A stretch of 44,075 nucleotides of DNA, from positions 1 to 44,075 of the forward strand of contig QHUK01000036.1 of assembly GCA_003222085.1 (NCBI GenBank). Reading direction: 5' to 3'. Under the pieces are notes generated by a model that made no database searches, was not told the DNA's origin, and worked only from the letters and a program-made list of their open reading frames with translations. Positions 8,650-18,050 of the stretch are shown piece after piece. The translations under genes were made by a program, and so were the position numbers. This DNA is from Gemmatimonadota bacterium (GTDB taxonomy: Bacteria; Gemmatimonadota; Gemmatimonadetes; Gemmatimonadales; GWC2-71-9). Within the stretch, counting starts at the first letter, position 1. Every line of letters begins with the position of its first letter.

Positions 8650-9944
8650 GCACGCTGCTCGTTGGCGCGAGCCAGATCGTGACATGTCGCGGACCCGCTC
8701 GTGCCCGCCGCGGTCGTGAATTGGCGGACCTGGAGGTGTTGCGGGACGCCGCCGTCCTGATCGAAGGGGAGCGAATTGCCTGGGTCGGTCCGCGCTCGGA
8801 AGCTCGCGACCTCCATTCCGCATTCCGCATGCCGCGATCCGCAATCGACGTGGTGGAGGTGGCGGGCGTCCTCTTCCCCGGCTTCGTCGACTGCCACACG
8901 CACGCCGTATTCGGCGCACCACGGCTCGACGATCACGAGCGGCGGGCGCTGGGTGAAGACTACAAGACCGTGGCCGCCCGGGGCGGAGGTATTCTCCAGT
9001 CGGTGCGGGATGTGCGGGCGCGGACCGAGAGCGACCTCGTAGCGCTCCTGCGGACAAGGGTGCGCACCCTGCTCGCCCATGGCAGCACGACGATCGAAGT
9101 GAAATCGGGCTACGGGCTCGACCCCGCGAACGAGCTCAAGCAGCTCCGCGCCATTCGCGACACCGCCGCCACGGAGCGGGCCGCGCTCGTGCCGACCTTC
9201 CTCGGCGCCCACGAAGTCCCGCCCGAGTTCCGTGATCGCCGCCCGGCCTACGTTCGGCTGGTGTGTGATGAGATGATTCCCGCCGTCGCGCGCGAGCACC
9301 TGGCAGCGGCCTGCGATGTGTTCTGCGAACCCGGCGTGTTCGACGTCGCCGAGACGCGCACGATCCTCACCGCCGCCCGGCAGCACGGACTCGCACTGAA
9401 GCTGCACGCCGACGAGCTGGAGCAGTCGGGGGGCGCCGAGCTGGCCGCCGCCCTCGGCGCGCTTTCGGCGGATCACCTGGCCGCGGTCTCCGAGGCCGGG
9501 ATCCGGGCGCTCGCGGCGAGCGATACGGTCGCGGTCCTCCTGCCGGCCACCATGATGTTTCTCGGCAAGCGCGAGCAGGCGCCGGCGCGGCGCCTCGTGG
9601 ACGCGGGAGCGGCAGTCGCGCTCGCGACCGATTTCAACCCGGGATCGTCGCCGACGGTCGGGCTCTCACTGGTGATGGCACTCGGCGTCTCGCAGCTGGG
9701 GTTGCGCTACGCAGAGGTCGTGAGCGCGGTCACAGTCAACGCGGCGGCGGCGCTCGGCCGCGCGACGGATCGGGGGCAGATTGCACCGGGATTTCGCGCG
9801 GACCTCGTGTCGTGGGCCGTGTCAGATTGGCGCGAAGTCGCATACTGGATGGGGGAGCAACTCGTAACCGCCGTCTGGACAGGCGGTTCCGCTTGTCCGC
9901 TCCCGACGGGGCCCGTATCTTTAGGGCTCCATGTCAAAGCTTGA
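8646..9944 (+). CDS. hutI: Imidazolonepropionase
   Basis: This is a metal-dependent amidohydrolase that opens the imidazolone ring to N-formimino-L-glutamate, the third hut step. Visible metal and substrate motifs are [11 protein letters not shown] (HxH), [32 protein letters not shown] and [11 protein letters not shown]. The start is uncertain: family alignment needs the [12 protein letters not shown] segment, yet no ATG or GTG precedes it in frame, so I place the start at CTG 8646 overlapping the hutU stop; GTG 8679 is the fallback. Residues ~55-68 are encoded by a heptamer array inserted in a variable loop. The 3' end overlaps the next gene by 14 nt. Confidence 0.92.
   Translation: MSTLLVGASQIVTCRGPARARRGRELADLEVLRDAAVLIEGERIAWVGPRSEARDLHSAFRMPRSAIDVVEVAGVLFPGFVDCHTHAVFGAPRLDDHERRALGEDYKTVAARGGGILQSVRDVRARTESDLVALLRTRVRTLLAHGSTTIEVKSGYGLDPANELKQLRAIRDTAATERAALVPTFLGAHEVPPEFRDRRPAYVRLVCDEMIPAVAREHLAAACDVFCEPGVFDVAETRTILTAARQHGLALKLHADELEQSGGAELAAALGALSADHLAAVSEAGIRALAASDTVAVLLPATMMFLGKREQAPARRLVDAGAAVALATDFNPGSSPTVGLSLVMALGVSQLGLRYAEVVSAVTVNAAAALGRATDRGQIAPGFRADLVSWAVSDWREVAYWMGEQLVTAVWTGGSACPLPTGPVSLGLHVKA
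8810..8847 (+). repeat. Heptamer array inside hutI (GCGGAAT type, pyrimidine strand)
   Basis: Successive ATTCCGC-like units lie within the coding sequence and add the peptide [13 protein letters not shown] to a loop between the N-terminal beta strands and the HxH motif. No clear complementary arm is visible nearby, so this is a solitary arm. Confidence 0.6.
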
Positions 9945-12417
9945 GAAGCTGAAGGAAAAGGCTCGGAGCCTCGAGGGCAAAGACCCCAAAGGGGCCATCG
10001 AGACGTGGCTCGAGATCCTCAAGGGGCAGGAGAAGGACGGGGATCCCAACCCCGATCTCGCCATCTTCAATCGCATCGGCGACCTGTATCTCAAGATCCG
10101 CGAGCCCGCTCAGGCGGCCGACTACTACGATCAAGCGGTCGACAAATACGCCGAGCTCGGCTTCCACAACAATGCCATCGCGATGTGCAACAAGGTGCTG
10201 CGCAACGCGCCCGGGCGGCAGACCACCTACCTCAAGCTCGCCAAACTGTACGCCTCCAAAGGCTTCATGGCCGAGGCCAAGCAGAACTTCGTGGAGTACG
10301 CCGAGCGGATGCACAAGGTCGGGAAGATCCAGCATGCCTTCGCCGCCCTGAAGGAATTGGCGGACATCTCGGCGGAGAGTGCACACCTCCGCGAGACGCT
10401 GGAAGAGCACCTGCGCATGTACGGTGCTCCGGAGCGGCGGCCCGGCGCCGGGGCGGCCGCGCCGGCGGCCCCCAAGGCGCAGCCGCCTGACGACCCGTCG
10501 AAGTCGGGGAAGCGGAAGACGTCGAGCCTGGTGTTCCTCGACGTGGATGCGCCACCGGTCGCCAAGGGGCCCCCGGTGAAGGGGCGTGTCGCGATCCCGC
10601 CCAAGCCGGTACCGGAGCCGGAACCCGAACCGGCGCTCGACCCGGAGCCCGCAGTCGAAAGCCTGATTGAGCCCGTGACGGCCGAGCCCGACACGTCCCT
10701 CGAGATCGAGTCCACGAGTCTAGTCGAAGGGCTGGAGGCCACGAACGCCGGAGGCACGCTCGAAGGGTTCGAGACGACCAGCGCGGAGTTCGGCGACATC
10801 GACCTCGACGCGGCGGATGTGCCTTCGCTGCGGGACGAAGTCGCCCCGGAGGATATTCCTCCGCCGGCCGAGTTCGAGCCGACCGTGCCGGAAGAGGCAA
10901 GCGCTTCCGACTCCGCGGTAGAGCTCCAGCCGCTCTTGGAAACGGAGATCGAGATCGAGGCGCCCAAGGCGAAAGCACCGCCGCGGGTGGCGCCCGTCGT
11001 GCCGAAGCGGCCCGCGGTCGGGGCACCGCCCCGGTTTGCGGGGGGGGGGACGGCTGCGAAGGCGGCCGAGCCGCCGAAGGTCAAACCGGTCGTCCCGAAG
11101 CGACCGGCCCCACCATCCCGCAAGACCCTGGTGGAAGTGCCCCCGCTCGAGCTCGAGCCGGACTTCGACACCAGCGCGACCGACACGGAGCACGACGTCG
11201 ACGATCAGCCACTGGCGATCGACGATCTGGGGGCGGGCGGGAGCGGCGGAGGCGCGCGTCGCTCGGGGGCGATCGACCTGAGCCTGGACGGCCTGGTCAC
11301 GGAGCGCGACGAGCCCGGATCGCTCGTGTTCGCCAACATCGACGCGACGCCGGCGAAACCGACGATCGAGCAGCTCGAGGGACGGGTCGCCGATGATCCG
11401 GACGATCCCGAATCGCACCAGGCGCTGGGCGAGGCGCTGATCGAAGCGGGCGAGCGGGAGCGGGGTATCGAGGAGCTCGACCTGGCCACGACCGGTTTCG
11501 AGACCCGGGGGAACCTGCCGCAGGCGCAGGATTTGGTGGACGAGATCCTGCGACTCGATCCCAACAGCGTGCGGCACCGGCAGAAGCAGGTGGAATTCGC
11601 GTTCAAGTCGGGCGACAAGGCCAAGCTGATCGACGCGTACGTCGAGCTCGCCGACACGCTGTTACGGAGCGACCTCCCCGACAAGGCCCGCGCCGTCTAC
11701 AAGCGCGTCGCCGAGCACGATCCCGCCAACGAGCGCGCGAAGGCCGCGCTCGCGATGCTCGCGCCGGTGACGACCCGCCCGCCGGAGCCGCCGCCGAAGG
11801 CGAAGCCGACCGTCCGGGACACGGAGGGAAGGACCGCGGCTCGGGACGCGAAGATGAAGGTGCGGGACGAGGCCGTCGAGGCAGGGGACTTCGTGGACCT
11901 GAGCGCGATGATCCTCGAGGAAGATCTGCCGGTGCGCGACACGCGCATGAAGGTCGCGGACGAAGAGCCGACCGGGGACGAGGAACGCGACTTTCAGGAG
12001 ATGCTCGCGCGCTTCAAGCAGGGGATCGACGAGAACATCGACGAGGCCGACTTTCAGTCGCACTACGATCTGGGCGTGGCCTTCAAGGAGATGGGCCTCT
12101 TGGACGAGGCGATTGCGGAGCTGCAGAAGGCGCTGCGGGCGCCCGACGGAAAACTCAGAAGCTCCGAGGCGCTGGGCGTGTGCTTCCTCGACAAGGGCGC
12201 CTTCGTCGTGGCGGAGTCGATCCTGCGGCGCGCGCTGGACCTGCCGGCCGCGGGTGGCGACCAGGAGCGTCTGGGCGTCCTGTACTGGCTGGGCCGCGCG
12301 CTCGAGGAACAGGGGAAGCGGGTCGAAGCCCGCGAGCTGTACGGCCGGGTGTTCGCGGTGGACATCCGATTCCGGGACGTGGGCGAGCGCTCCAAGGCGC
12401 TCGCCAAGGCGAAGTAG
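9931..12417 (+). CDS. Tetratricopeptide-repeat protein with long disordered linker
   Basis: The 828-residue protein starts at ATG 9931, inside the 3' end of hutI. Residues 1-165 contain degenerate TPR units (IFNRIGDLYLKIREPAQAAD, HNNAIAMCNKVLRNAPG). Residues ~170-465 form a low-complexity, Pro/Ala/Glu-rich acidic linker. A second TPR block (~residues 470-600) and a third near the C-terminus (SHYDLGVAFKEMGLLDEAIAEL) follow. No signal peptide or membrane segment is seen, so it is probably a cytoplasmic scaffold. The function is not known; its architecture echoes the TPR protein at 15911-17536. The hut operon context is probably only positional. Confidence 0.85.
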   Translation: MSKLEKLKEKARSLEGKDPKGAIETWLEILKGQEKDGDPNPDLAIFNRIGDLYLKIREPAQAADYYDQAVDKYAELGFHNNAIAMCNKVLRNAPGRQTTYLKLAKLYASKGFMAEAKQNFVEYAERMHKVGKIQHAFAALKELADISAESAHLRETLEEHLRMYGAPERRPGAGAAAPAAPKAQPPDDPSKSGKRKTSSLVFLDVDAPPVAKGPPVKGRVAIPPKPVPEPEPEPALDPEPAVESLIEPVTAEPDTSLEIESTSLVEGLEATNAGGTLEGFETTSAEFGDIDLDAADVPSLRDEVAPEDIPPPAEFEPTVPEEASASDSAVELQPLLETEIEIEAPKAKAPPRVAPVVPKRPAVGAPPRFAGGGTAAKAAEPPKVKPVVPKRPAPPSRKTLVEVPPLELEPDFDTSATDTEHDVDDQPLAIDDLGAGGSGGGARRSGAIDLSLDGLVTERDEPGSLVFANIDATPAKPTIEQLEGRVADDPDDPESHQALGEALIEAGERERGIEELDLATTGFETRGNLPQAQDLVDEILRLDPNSVRHRQKQVEFAFKSGDKAKLIDAYVELADTLLRSDLPDKARAVYKRVAEHDPANERAKAALAMLAPVTTRPPEPPPKAKPTVRDTEGRTAARDAKMKVRDEAVEAGDFVDLSAMILEEDLPVRDTRMKVADEEPTGDEERDFQEMLARFKQGIDENIDEADFQSHYDLGVAFKEMGLLDEAIAELQKALRAPDGKLRSSEALGVCFLDKGAFVVAESILRRALDLPAAGGDQERLGVLYWLGRALEEQGKRVEARELYGRVFAVDIRFRDVGERSKALAKAK

Positions 12418-12418
12418 C

Positions 12419-13408
12419 ATGAGCCAGCAGGTCGCTCCGGTCTCGCTGCGGGACCTCCAACGGCCGGTGGCGGGGGACCTCGAGCGCGTCGCCGGCGAGC
12501 TGGGGCGCATCATAGCGGCCGACTTCCCGATCATCGCCCAGGTGAACGAGCACCTGGTACGCATGAAGGGGAAGCTGTTCCGCCCCACGCTGCTGCTGCT
12601 CTCGAGCCAGGCGACGGGCTCGCTCGACTCGCGCGCCGTGACGCTCGCCGCCGTCGTCGAGCTGATTCACCTCGCTACGCTGGTGCACGACGACTCGGTC
12701 GACCACTCCGTGCTGCGGCGCGGCATGCCGACGCTCAACGCGCTGTTCTCGCACCAGGTCGCGGTGATCATGGGCGACTACCTGTACTCGCGGGCCATCA
12801 TCGAGCTGGTTCGCCTCGACGATCGCGAGCCCCTGCGGGTGTTCGCCCGCGTGACGAACGAGATGACGATCGGGGAGATGCGCCAGCTCGAGGCGCACGA
12901 CAAGCTCGCGTACAGCGAGGAGCAGTATGACCAGCTCATCCGGGCTAAGACGGCATCGCTCCTGTCCGGGGCCTGCGAGGTCGGCGCGCTCCACGGGCCG
13001 GCCGCGTATCGTGAGGCGCTGGCCCGCTTCGGCTTGCGGCTCGGCATGGCGTTCCAGATCGCCGACGACCTGCTGGACTACACCGAGGCGGAGACGGTGA
13101 CGGGGAAACCGTCGGGGCTCGACCTGCGAGAGCACAAGGTGACCCTGCCGCTCATTGCGGCGCTCGGCGCCATGCCGCCCGGCGACCGCCGCCTCGTCGC
13201 CGAGCTGATGCGGGCGCCCGAACCGGAGGATGCGCTCGTGGCGGACGTGGTGCGCTGCGTGGCAGCGGCCGGGGGCCTCGACTACGCCAGGCGCCGTGCG
13301 CTGGAGCTGGCCCAGCAGGCCGACGCGGAGCTCGACACGCTCCCCCCGTCGCCGGCGCGCGATGCGCTGCGCGACAGCATCGCGTACGCCGTGGAGCGGC
13401 GCAGTTAA
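12419..13408 (+). CDS. ispB: Polyprenyl diphosphate synthase (IspB/HepT-type)
   Basis: The 329-residue trans-prenyltransferase condenses isopentenyl diphosphate onto allylic diphosphates to make the long side chain of respiratory quinones. The first aspartate-rich motif is HDDSVD (D91, D92, D95) followed by the RRG signature; the second is IADDLLDY (D216, D217, D220). The FRPTLL segment supplies the conserved arginine. The ATG at 12419 is 2 nt after the TPR gene stop. Chain length cannot be read from sequence alone, so octaprenyl, heptaprenyl or other specificity is open and the symbol is by similarity. Confidence 0.88.
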   Translation: MSQQVAPVSLRDLQRPVAGDLERVAGELGRIIAADFPIIAQVNEHLVRMKGKLFRPTLLLLSSQATGSLDSRAVTLAAVVELIHLATLVHDDSVDHSVLRRGMPTLNALFSHQVAVIMGDYLYSRAIIELVRLDDREPLRVFARVTNEMTIGEMRQLEAHDKLAYSEEQYDQLIRAKTASLLSGACEVGALHGPAAYREALARFGLRLGMAFQIADDLLDYTEAETVTGKPSGLDLREHKVTLPLIAALGAMPPGDRRLVAELMRAPEPEDALVADVVRCVAAAGGLDYARRRALELAQQADAELDTLPPSPARDALRDSIAYAVERRS

Positions 13409-13411
13409 CCC

Positions 13412-13684
13412 GTGGCGCAAGGCCCGCGCAGGCCGCTATTTTACTTTGGCGTGCTGGCCACCGGGTTTGTGCTGGGGGGCTTCGTCCACTCGCTCCTGCG
13501 GCGCTTCCTGCCGCAGGGGCCGGCGAAGGAGATCTTTACCTGGTCGGTGACCCCCACGCTGGGGCCGGTCCACATGGACCTGCTGGTGGTGTCGATCACC
13601 CTTGGGCCGCTCGGACTCGACGTGTCCCTGCTCGCGCTCGTGGGCGTGGCGATCGCGTACTACGTCGCCCGATCGATCTTCTGA
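13412..13684 (+). CDS. DUF4321 family small membrane protein
   Basis: The 90-residue protein starts at GTG 13412, 3 nt after the prenyltransferase stop. It has two hydrophobic segments (around residues 10-30, FYFGVLATGFVLGGFVHSLL, and 58-88) separated by a short loop containing TWSVTPTLGPVHMDLLVV. The length and pattern match the DUF4321 family of small inner-membrane proteins of unknown function. It sits between ispB and tatA, which may be only operon convenience. Confidence 0.7.
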   Translation: MAQGPRRPLFYFGVLATGFVLGGFVHSLLRRFLPQGPAKEIFTWSVTPTLGPVHMDLLVVSITLGPLGLDVSLLALVGVAIAYYVARSIF

Positions 13685-13697
13685 AGCGAGGCGCGCT

Positions 13698-13934
13698 ATG
13701 TTCGGGGACCTGTCGTTCAGCCACATCCTGATCCTGCTGCTCGTGCTGGTGCTGGTGTTCGGCGCGAAGCGGATCCCGGAGATCGGATCCTCGTTGGGGC
13801 AGGGGATCAAGGAGTTCAAGCGCAGCCTCAAGGACGCCACGAGCGACGACCCGCCCAGCGCGCCCCCGCGCAGCGTCCAGCCACCCACCTCGAGCCCCCT
13901 CTCCTCGGGCGACCCGAAGCGCCTGAACGACTAA
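13698..13934 (+). CDS. tatA: Sec-independent protein translocase TatA
   Basis: The 78-residue protein has the TatA plan: a short N-terminal transmembrane helix (ILILLLVLVLVF), the FGAKRIPEIG hinge, an amphipathic helix (QGIKEFKRSLKDA) and a polar Pro/Ser-rich tail. TatA forms the pore-forming or membrane-thinning assembly that works with TatC (789-4295) to export folded proteins. The ATG at 13698 is chosen because it begins the canonical MFGDLSFSHILI N-terminus. tatA is about 9 kb from tatC. Its stop overlaps the convergent foldase gene by 4 nt. Confidence 0.93.
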   Translation: MFGDLSFSHILILLLVLVLVFGAKRIPEIGSSLGQGIKEFKRSLKDATSDDPPSAPPRSVQPPTSSPLSSGDPKRLND

Positions 13935-15763
13935 CTCTCGCTGGCGGCCGCCGATCGGAACATTTCGCTGCGGCGGTCGACGATCGTGGCGTCGGCGCGC
14001 AGTGCGGTGACGAATTGCTGGAGCCGCGCCTGCTCGACAGGCCGGGTCAGCGCTTCACGCTGCTGGGCGCGCTGCTTCAGCCACGCGGCGGAGTCGGCGC
14101 CGGCGCGGGCCAGGCCCTGCAGCAAGAACCACCCCGTCTCGTCCGCGATGACGCCGCTGCGCTCGGCAGGTCGCAGCCCGAAGGCTGCTCCCAGCAAGAC
14201 GGGATTGCGCGCGAACTGTACGGGCGCGGTCACCCGTGTGAAGGGGCCCAGCTTCTCGACGAGGAATCCCCGCGCCTGGGCGGTCGAAAGCAGGTCGCTG
14301 GCGTCGTGCAGCGCGGTCGCTGCCTGCTCCGCCCGCTCGCGCGCCACGGCCTTCTTCTTCTCGTAGCGCGCCGCGGCGAGGACGCGACCACGGATGCCCG
14401 CGAGCGGCGGTACGCCGGCCGCCTCGAGCGAGTCGAGCCGGAACACGTAGCTCGCCTGGCCGGCATCGATCACCGGACTCGTCTCACCCCGGCGCGCCTC
14501 GAACGCCCACACGCTGACGTCCGGGACGGACCCGCCGAGCCGCAGCCGCTCCCCCTCGACGAGCTTCGGCGCGCGCGCGAGCGGGAGGTGCAGCCGTTTG
14601 GCGGCGCTGTCCAGTCGGCTGCCATCGGTCTGGTCCGCGGCCAGCCGGTCCAGCGTATCTGTGCGCGCATCGACCGCGTCCAGATGCGCGCCCTGGGGCA
14701 CGATCGGGACGAGGATGTGGCGCACGTGCACCGAATCGCCTTTGGCGGCGTCGATCCGGATGAGGTGAAGCCCGAACTCGGTGAGCACCGGCTCGCTGAG
14801 GGCACCCGGCGCGAGACGGTGCAGCGCCGCGGCGAACGGGGCGACAAAGCCGGCGCCGGTACGCTTGACCCACCCCAGATCGCCGCCCCGCGGGCCGGTC
14901 CCCGAGTCCGCGGACTCCTTTTTCGCGACGTCGTCGAACTTGGCCTTACCCGCCGCGATCTCCGCCCGCAACGCGCGGGCGTGCGCGAAGGCCGCCGCGC
15001 TGTCGGCGGCGTTGGGGATGCGCGGCAGCTCGACGTAGCTGAGCCAGGCGGCGGCGGGTCGCTTGAAATCGGCCTGGTGCGCGCCGTAGTAGCGCTCGAG
15101 CTCCGCGTCCGACACCGGCACCAGCGAATCCGGCACGTCCTCCGGACGTACGGCGAGCAGGGCAACCGTCACCGATTCGTGCTGGTCACGCCAGGTACGC
15201 CAGAGCTTCGCGTCGGACACGTAGACGTCGGCCGTCAGGTACTCTTCCAGCTTGCGCTGCGGCAGGTACTCGCGATACAGCTGCTCGACCTGAGACGCGA
15301 ACTCCGAGCCGGCGCTCGAGATGTACCGCTGCCACTTGGTGATGTCGAACTGACCGTTCGTCTGGAAAGTCGGGTCCTGGAGCACCTGCTGCATGATCTG
15401 GGGCGGCGGCGCGCTGCGTGCGGCCTGGATGATTTCGTCGTCCGAGACCGTGATGCCGAAGCGGCGGTACGCCCGGTCGAGCAGGATCTTTTGGATGAAC
15501 TGGTCGGCAACGCGATCCTGCAGCTGCCGCTCGTCCTCGCGCGTCAACCGCCCGCCTCCCTGCTGGCGGCGATACTGCTCCAGGGTCGCCTGATATTGCT
15601 GTTGGAACGGCTGGGAGCGCACCACCGTGCCGTCGACCTTGAGGACGACGTCTCTTCCCCCGCCGATGATATCGCTGACCTGCCCATACGCCATCCAACC
15701 AATGAACGTGATCGCCACGACCCAGAAGACAGGCTTCGTGATCTCACGCATCGCGCGCATCAT
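13931..15763 (-). CDS. ppiD: PpiD/SurA-like peptidyl-prolyl isomerase, membrane-anchored foldase
   Basis: The 610-residue protein has an N-terminal anchor (ITKPVFWVVAITFIGWMAYG), then a SurA_N-type chaperone segment. A parvulin rotamase domain follows at roughly residues 250-345 (SADSGTGPRGGDLGWV ... FGLHLIRID), then VRHILV and a second, degenerate parvulin-like region. This resembles PpiD, which holds and folds proteins emerging from Sec at the periplasmic face. I start at the ATG at 15763, giving MMRAMREITKPVF; a TTG 60 nt further upstream would add residues unlike the family. It overlaps tatA convergently by 4 nt and is divergent from the 15911 gene. Confidence 0.87.
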   Translation of the reverse strand: MMRAMREITKPVFWVVAITFIGWMAYGQVSDIIGGGRDVVLKVDGTVVRSQPFQQQYQATLEQYRRQQGGGRLTREDERQLQDRVADQFIQKILLDRAYRRFGITVSDDEIIQAARSAPPPQIMQQVLQDPTFQTNGQFDITKWQRYISSAGSEFASQVEQLYREYLPQRKLEEYLTADVYVSDAKLWRTWRDQHESVTVALLAVRPEDVPDSLVPVSDAELERYYGAHQADFKRPAAAWLSYVELPRIPNAADSAAAFAHARALRAEIAAGKAKFDDVAKKESADSGTGPRGGDLGWVKRTGAGFVAPFAAALHRLAPGALSEPVLTEFGLHLIRIDAAKGDSVHVRHILVPIVPQGAHLDAVDARTDTLDRLAADQTDGSRLDSAAKRLHLPLARAPKLVEGERLRLGGSVPDVSVWAFEARRGETSPVIDAGQASYVFRLDSLEAAGVPPLAGIRGRVLAAARYEKKKAVARERAEQAATALHDASDLLSTAQARGFLVEKLGPFTRVTAPVQFARNPVLLGAAFGLRPAERSGVIADETGWFLLQGLARAGADSAAWLKQRAQQREALTRPVEQARLQQFVTALRADATIVDRRSEMFRSAAASES

Positions 15764-15804
15764 ATGGGGCCAGACTCCGACGAGAGCATGGTGGGAGGGG
15801 CATA

Positions 15805-15833
15805 AGTCTAAAAACCACAACACGAAAACTCAA
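15805..15833 (-). promoter_or_regulatory. Candidate sigma-70 promoter of the foldase gene
   Basis: On the minus strand, TTGAGT (15833-15828) and TAGACT (15810-15805) are separated by 17 nt. Transcription would begin about 35 nt before the chosen ATG. The spacing is ideal and the region is A/T-rich compared with its surroundings. Confidence 0.5.
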
Positions 15834-15853
15834 GCGCGCGGGTGCGATTCCGA

Positions 15854-15883
15854 TTGACAGCGCGCCCGAGCAAACACTATCTT
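15854..15883 (+). promoter_or_regulatory. Candidate sigma-70 promoter of the TPR-aroQ-acc-ftsK-rec block
   Basis: TTGACA (15854-15859) is a perfect -35 hexamer, followed after 18 nt by TATCTT (15878-15883). The predicted start is ~20 nt before the GTG at 15911. It is the best promoter match in the window and would drive the long plus-strand block. Confidence 0.6.
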
Positions 15884-15910
15884 TGTCCAACTCCCCCAAG
15901 CACTTAGGGC

Positions 15911-17536
15911 GTGGCCTACACTAGCGAAATAGAAAAGCTGGAGAAGCGGTGGGCCGAGAACCCCAAGGGACGTAACTTTGCCCCCCTGGCCGACGCCTAT
16001 CGTAAGGCAGGAGAACTAGATAGGGCCATCGAGCTGTGCACCGCCGGCCTCGAGCGGCACCCCGACTACGTCAGCGCGCACATCGTCTTTGGGCGCTGCC
16101 TGATCGATCAGAAAAACGACGCCGGCGCTTCCGATGTGTTTCGCAAGGTCCTGACGCTCGACCCCGAGAACGTGCTGGCGCTCAAGATCCTAGCGGAAAT
16201 CGCCGAGCGCGGGGGCCGGTTCGGCGAGGCGGCCGACTGGCTCAGCCACCTGCTCTCGGCCGATCCGATGAACGGCGATGCGGCCGAGGCACTGGCGCGA
16301 GCCAAAAGCAAGGCGGCGCAGTCGGCGCCGAAGCAGACCCCGGAGCCGGTCGCGCGGCTGGTGTTGGAAGCGGCCCCGCATTCGCCGCCCCAGCCCCAGC
16401 GGGACCTGGTGATCGAGCACGCGTCGGAGGAGCCAACCTCTCCCTCGCTCGACGTGCGGGGCACGCCCGCCGACATCGAAACGTTCGACGGGACGCTCGA
16501 CTTCAATGCCGTGGCGCACAGCGCCGCAAAAGCGGACGGCATCGAGGTGCAGGAGGAGGTCGAGCTCAAGCCCCAGGACTTGGTGGTCGAGGGGTTGGCG
16601 CATACGCAATACGAAAGCGGGACCTTCGCGGCCGAACCGACGGAGCCGGAATACGAGCCGACGATCGATCTCCCGCTGATCATGCCCGACGACGTGACCG
16701 CGGCCGCGCCCCCCTCCCCGGCGCCTCCGTTCCCAGCGGCCCCCCTCCCGCCGCCAACCCCCCCGCCTGCCGCGGTCGTACTGTCGGACGACGATGGCGC
16801 AGCGGACACCGCCGCGCTGTCGCGCGCCGAGCCGGTACTCACCGAGACAATGGCCGAGTTGTATCTCCGACAGGGTCATCAGGAGGATGCCCTCCGCGTG
16901 TACCAGGCGCTCCTGGCGCAGCGGCCGGCGGACTCGCGACTGCGGGGACGGGTCGAATCGATCGCCGGGGGCGGGGCACGGGAGGCGGGACGAGGGACGG
17001 GTGAGACCGTCCAGGTCTTCCTGAAGCGCATTCTCGCCGGCCGACCCGGCACGCCGGCGTCCGAGCCACCGGATCCACCGGCGGGATCTTCACTCGACGC
17101 TGCCTTTGCGATCGCTCACTCCGATCCCGAGCCGGCTCGCGCGCACACGGTGGTGTCTCCGGGCGAGGCGACGCGGCCGGCGGCCGACAGTATCTCGCTT
17201 GACCAGGTGTTCGGGGACGACGGCCCACGGAACTCGGCCCCGGCCCCGGCACCGGAAGTCCCGCCTCCCCCGGTCCCCGCGCCGCCCCCGGCCGCTCCGC
17301 CGTCACCGGCTCCGCAGCAGACCGGCGGGTTCTCATTCGACCAGTTCTTCACGGCTTCCGAGCCGACGGGTGGGGCGGGGGAGGGCGCGGGGGGGGTGGC
17401 GGGCGCAGCCGCGTCGCTGGGCGGCGCACCGGCGCAGGCACCCGCACGGAGCTCCGGCGGCAGACTTCGGCCGCCGGTGGAGGACGAGGGCGAGCTCGAT
17501 CAGTTCCAGGCCTGGCTCAGGGGCCTCAAGTCCTAG
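15911..17536 (+). CDS. Tetratricopeptide-repeat protein with Pro/Ala-rich linker
   Basis: The 541-residue protein starts at GTG 15911. Residues 1-130 are TPRs ([60 protein letters not shown]). A long Pro/Ala/Glu linker follows. A further TPR-like unit lies at ~310-345 ([19 protein letters not shown]), and another Pro-rich stretch ends in a short acidic motif with FDQFF and [11 protein letters not shown]. There is no signal peptide. The two FDQFF/LDQVF-like peptides could be short docking motifs. The function is unknown. Residues ~353-365 are coded by a G-rich heptamer-like array. It heads the operon containing aroQ. Confidence 0.82.
   Translation: MAYTSEIEKLEKRWAENPKGRNFAPLADAYRKAGELDRAIELCTAGLERHPDYVSAHIVFGRCLIDQKNDAGASDVFRKVLTLDPENVLALKILAEIAERGGRFGEAADWLSHLLSADPMNGDAAEALARAKSKAAQSAPKQTPEPVARLVLEAAPHSPPQPQRDLVIEHASEEPTSPSLDVRGTPADIETFDGTLDFNAVAHSAAKADGIEVQEEVELKPQDLVVEGLAHTQYESGTFAAEPTEPEYEPTIDLPLIMPDDVTAAAPPSPAPPFPAAPLPPPTPPPAAVVLSDDDGAADTAALSRAEPVLTETMAELYLRQGHQEDALRVYQALLAQRPADSRLRGRVESIAGGGAREAGRGTGETVQVFLKRILAGRPGTPASEPPDPPAGSSLDAAFAIAHSDPEPARAHTVVSPGEATRPAADSISLDQVFGDDGPRNSAPAPAPEVPPPPVPAPPPAAPPSPAPQQTGGFSFDQFFTASEPTGGAGEGAGGVAGAAASLGGAPAQAPARSSGGRLRPPVEDEGELDQFQAWLRGLKS
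16967..17004 (+). repeat. G-rich heptamer-like array inside the TPR gene
   Basis: Units GGGGCAC, GGGAGGC, GGGACGA and GGGACGG follow one another with 7-nt spacing and encode [12 protein letters not shown] in the linker. No pyrimidine partner is evident. It fits the heptamer family by period, but the units are diverged. Confidence 0.45.
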
Positions 17537-17604
17537 TGCCGTTCCCACCGATCGTGCCCCCCCGGATGGGAGCCCTGGTCTGCAATCCGTGGGAACGGCA
17601 CTAG
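17533..17604 (+). repeat. 72-bp palindromic (MITE- or hairpin-like) element with CTAG ends
   Basis: A perfect 15-bp inverted repeat, CTAGTGCCGTTCCCA at 17533-17547 and its complement at 17590-17604 (16 bp counting the next pair), encloses ~40 nt. The left arm contains the TAG stop of the TPR gene; the right arm ends on the first base of the aroQ GTG start. It could be a small transposon-like insertion with CTAG termini or an mRNA hairpin between two co-transcribed genes. Confidence 0.75.
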
Positions 17605-18050
17605 TGCACATCGCCGTGTTGAACGGCCCGAACCTGAATCTGCTGGGGGAGCGAGAGCCGGAGCTGTACGGGCGGGTCACCCTCGCGGAGATCGAGGCGC
17701 GTACGCGCGAGCAGGCGCGCGCGCTCGGCGTCGACGTCTCGTGGACGCAGACGAACCACGAGGGCGAGCTGGTCGATGCGATTCAGGGGCTCAAAGGGAG
17801 GTCGGACGGCCTGCTGATCAATGCCGCCGCGTTCACGCACACGAGTCTTGCGGTGCGCGATGCGCTGCTCGCGGTGCGCGTGCCGTTCGTGGAGGTGCAT
17901 CTCTCGAACATCTTCGCGCGCGAGCCGGAGCGGCGCCGCTCGATGCTCGCGGACGCCGCCGTGGGGATGGTGACCGGCTTCGGCGCCGAGAGCTATCGGC
18001 TGGGACTCGAGGGTCTGGTCGGCTTTCTCCAGGCCCGCCATGGCGGCTGA
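17604..18050 (+). CDS. aroQ: Type II 3-dehydroquinate dehydratase
   Basis: The 148-residue enzyme dehydrates 3-dehydroquinate to 3-dehydroshikimate in the shikimate pathway. It shows the type II signatures: [17 protein letters not shown] at the N-terminus with the catalytic tyrosine in the flexible loop, [10 protein letters not shown], the [10 protein letters not shown] substrate loop, and [15 protein letters not shown] with the catalytic histidine. The GTG at 17604 gives the standard N-terminus and lies at the edge of the palindromic element. It overlaps the following peptidase gene by 11 nt. Confidence 0.95.
   Translation: MHIAVLNGPNLNLLGEREPELYGRVTLAEIEARTREQARALGVDVSWTQTNHEGELVDAIQGLKGRSDGLLINAAAFTHTSLAVRDALLAVRVPFVEVHLSNIFAREPERRRSMLADAAVGMVTGFGAESYRLGLEGLVGFLQARHGG

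Noticed and set aside
6472..9057. Long minus-strand open frame of about 860 codons opposite hutH/hutU/hutI
   Set aside because: It is a GC-driven shadow: Arg/Pro/Ala/His-rich, no motifs, and lies fully antisense to three well-supported enzymes. Similar long antisense frames at 492-2603 and 22617-25136 were rejected for the same reason.
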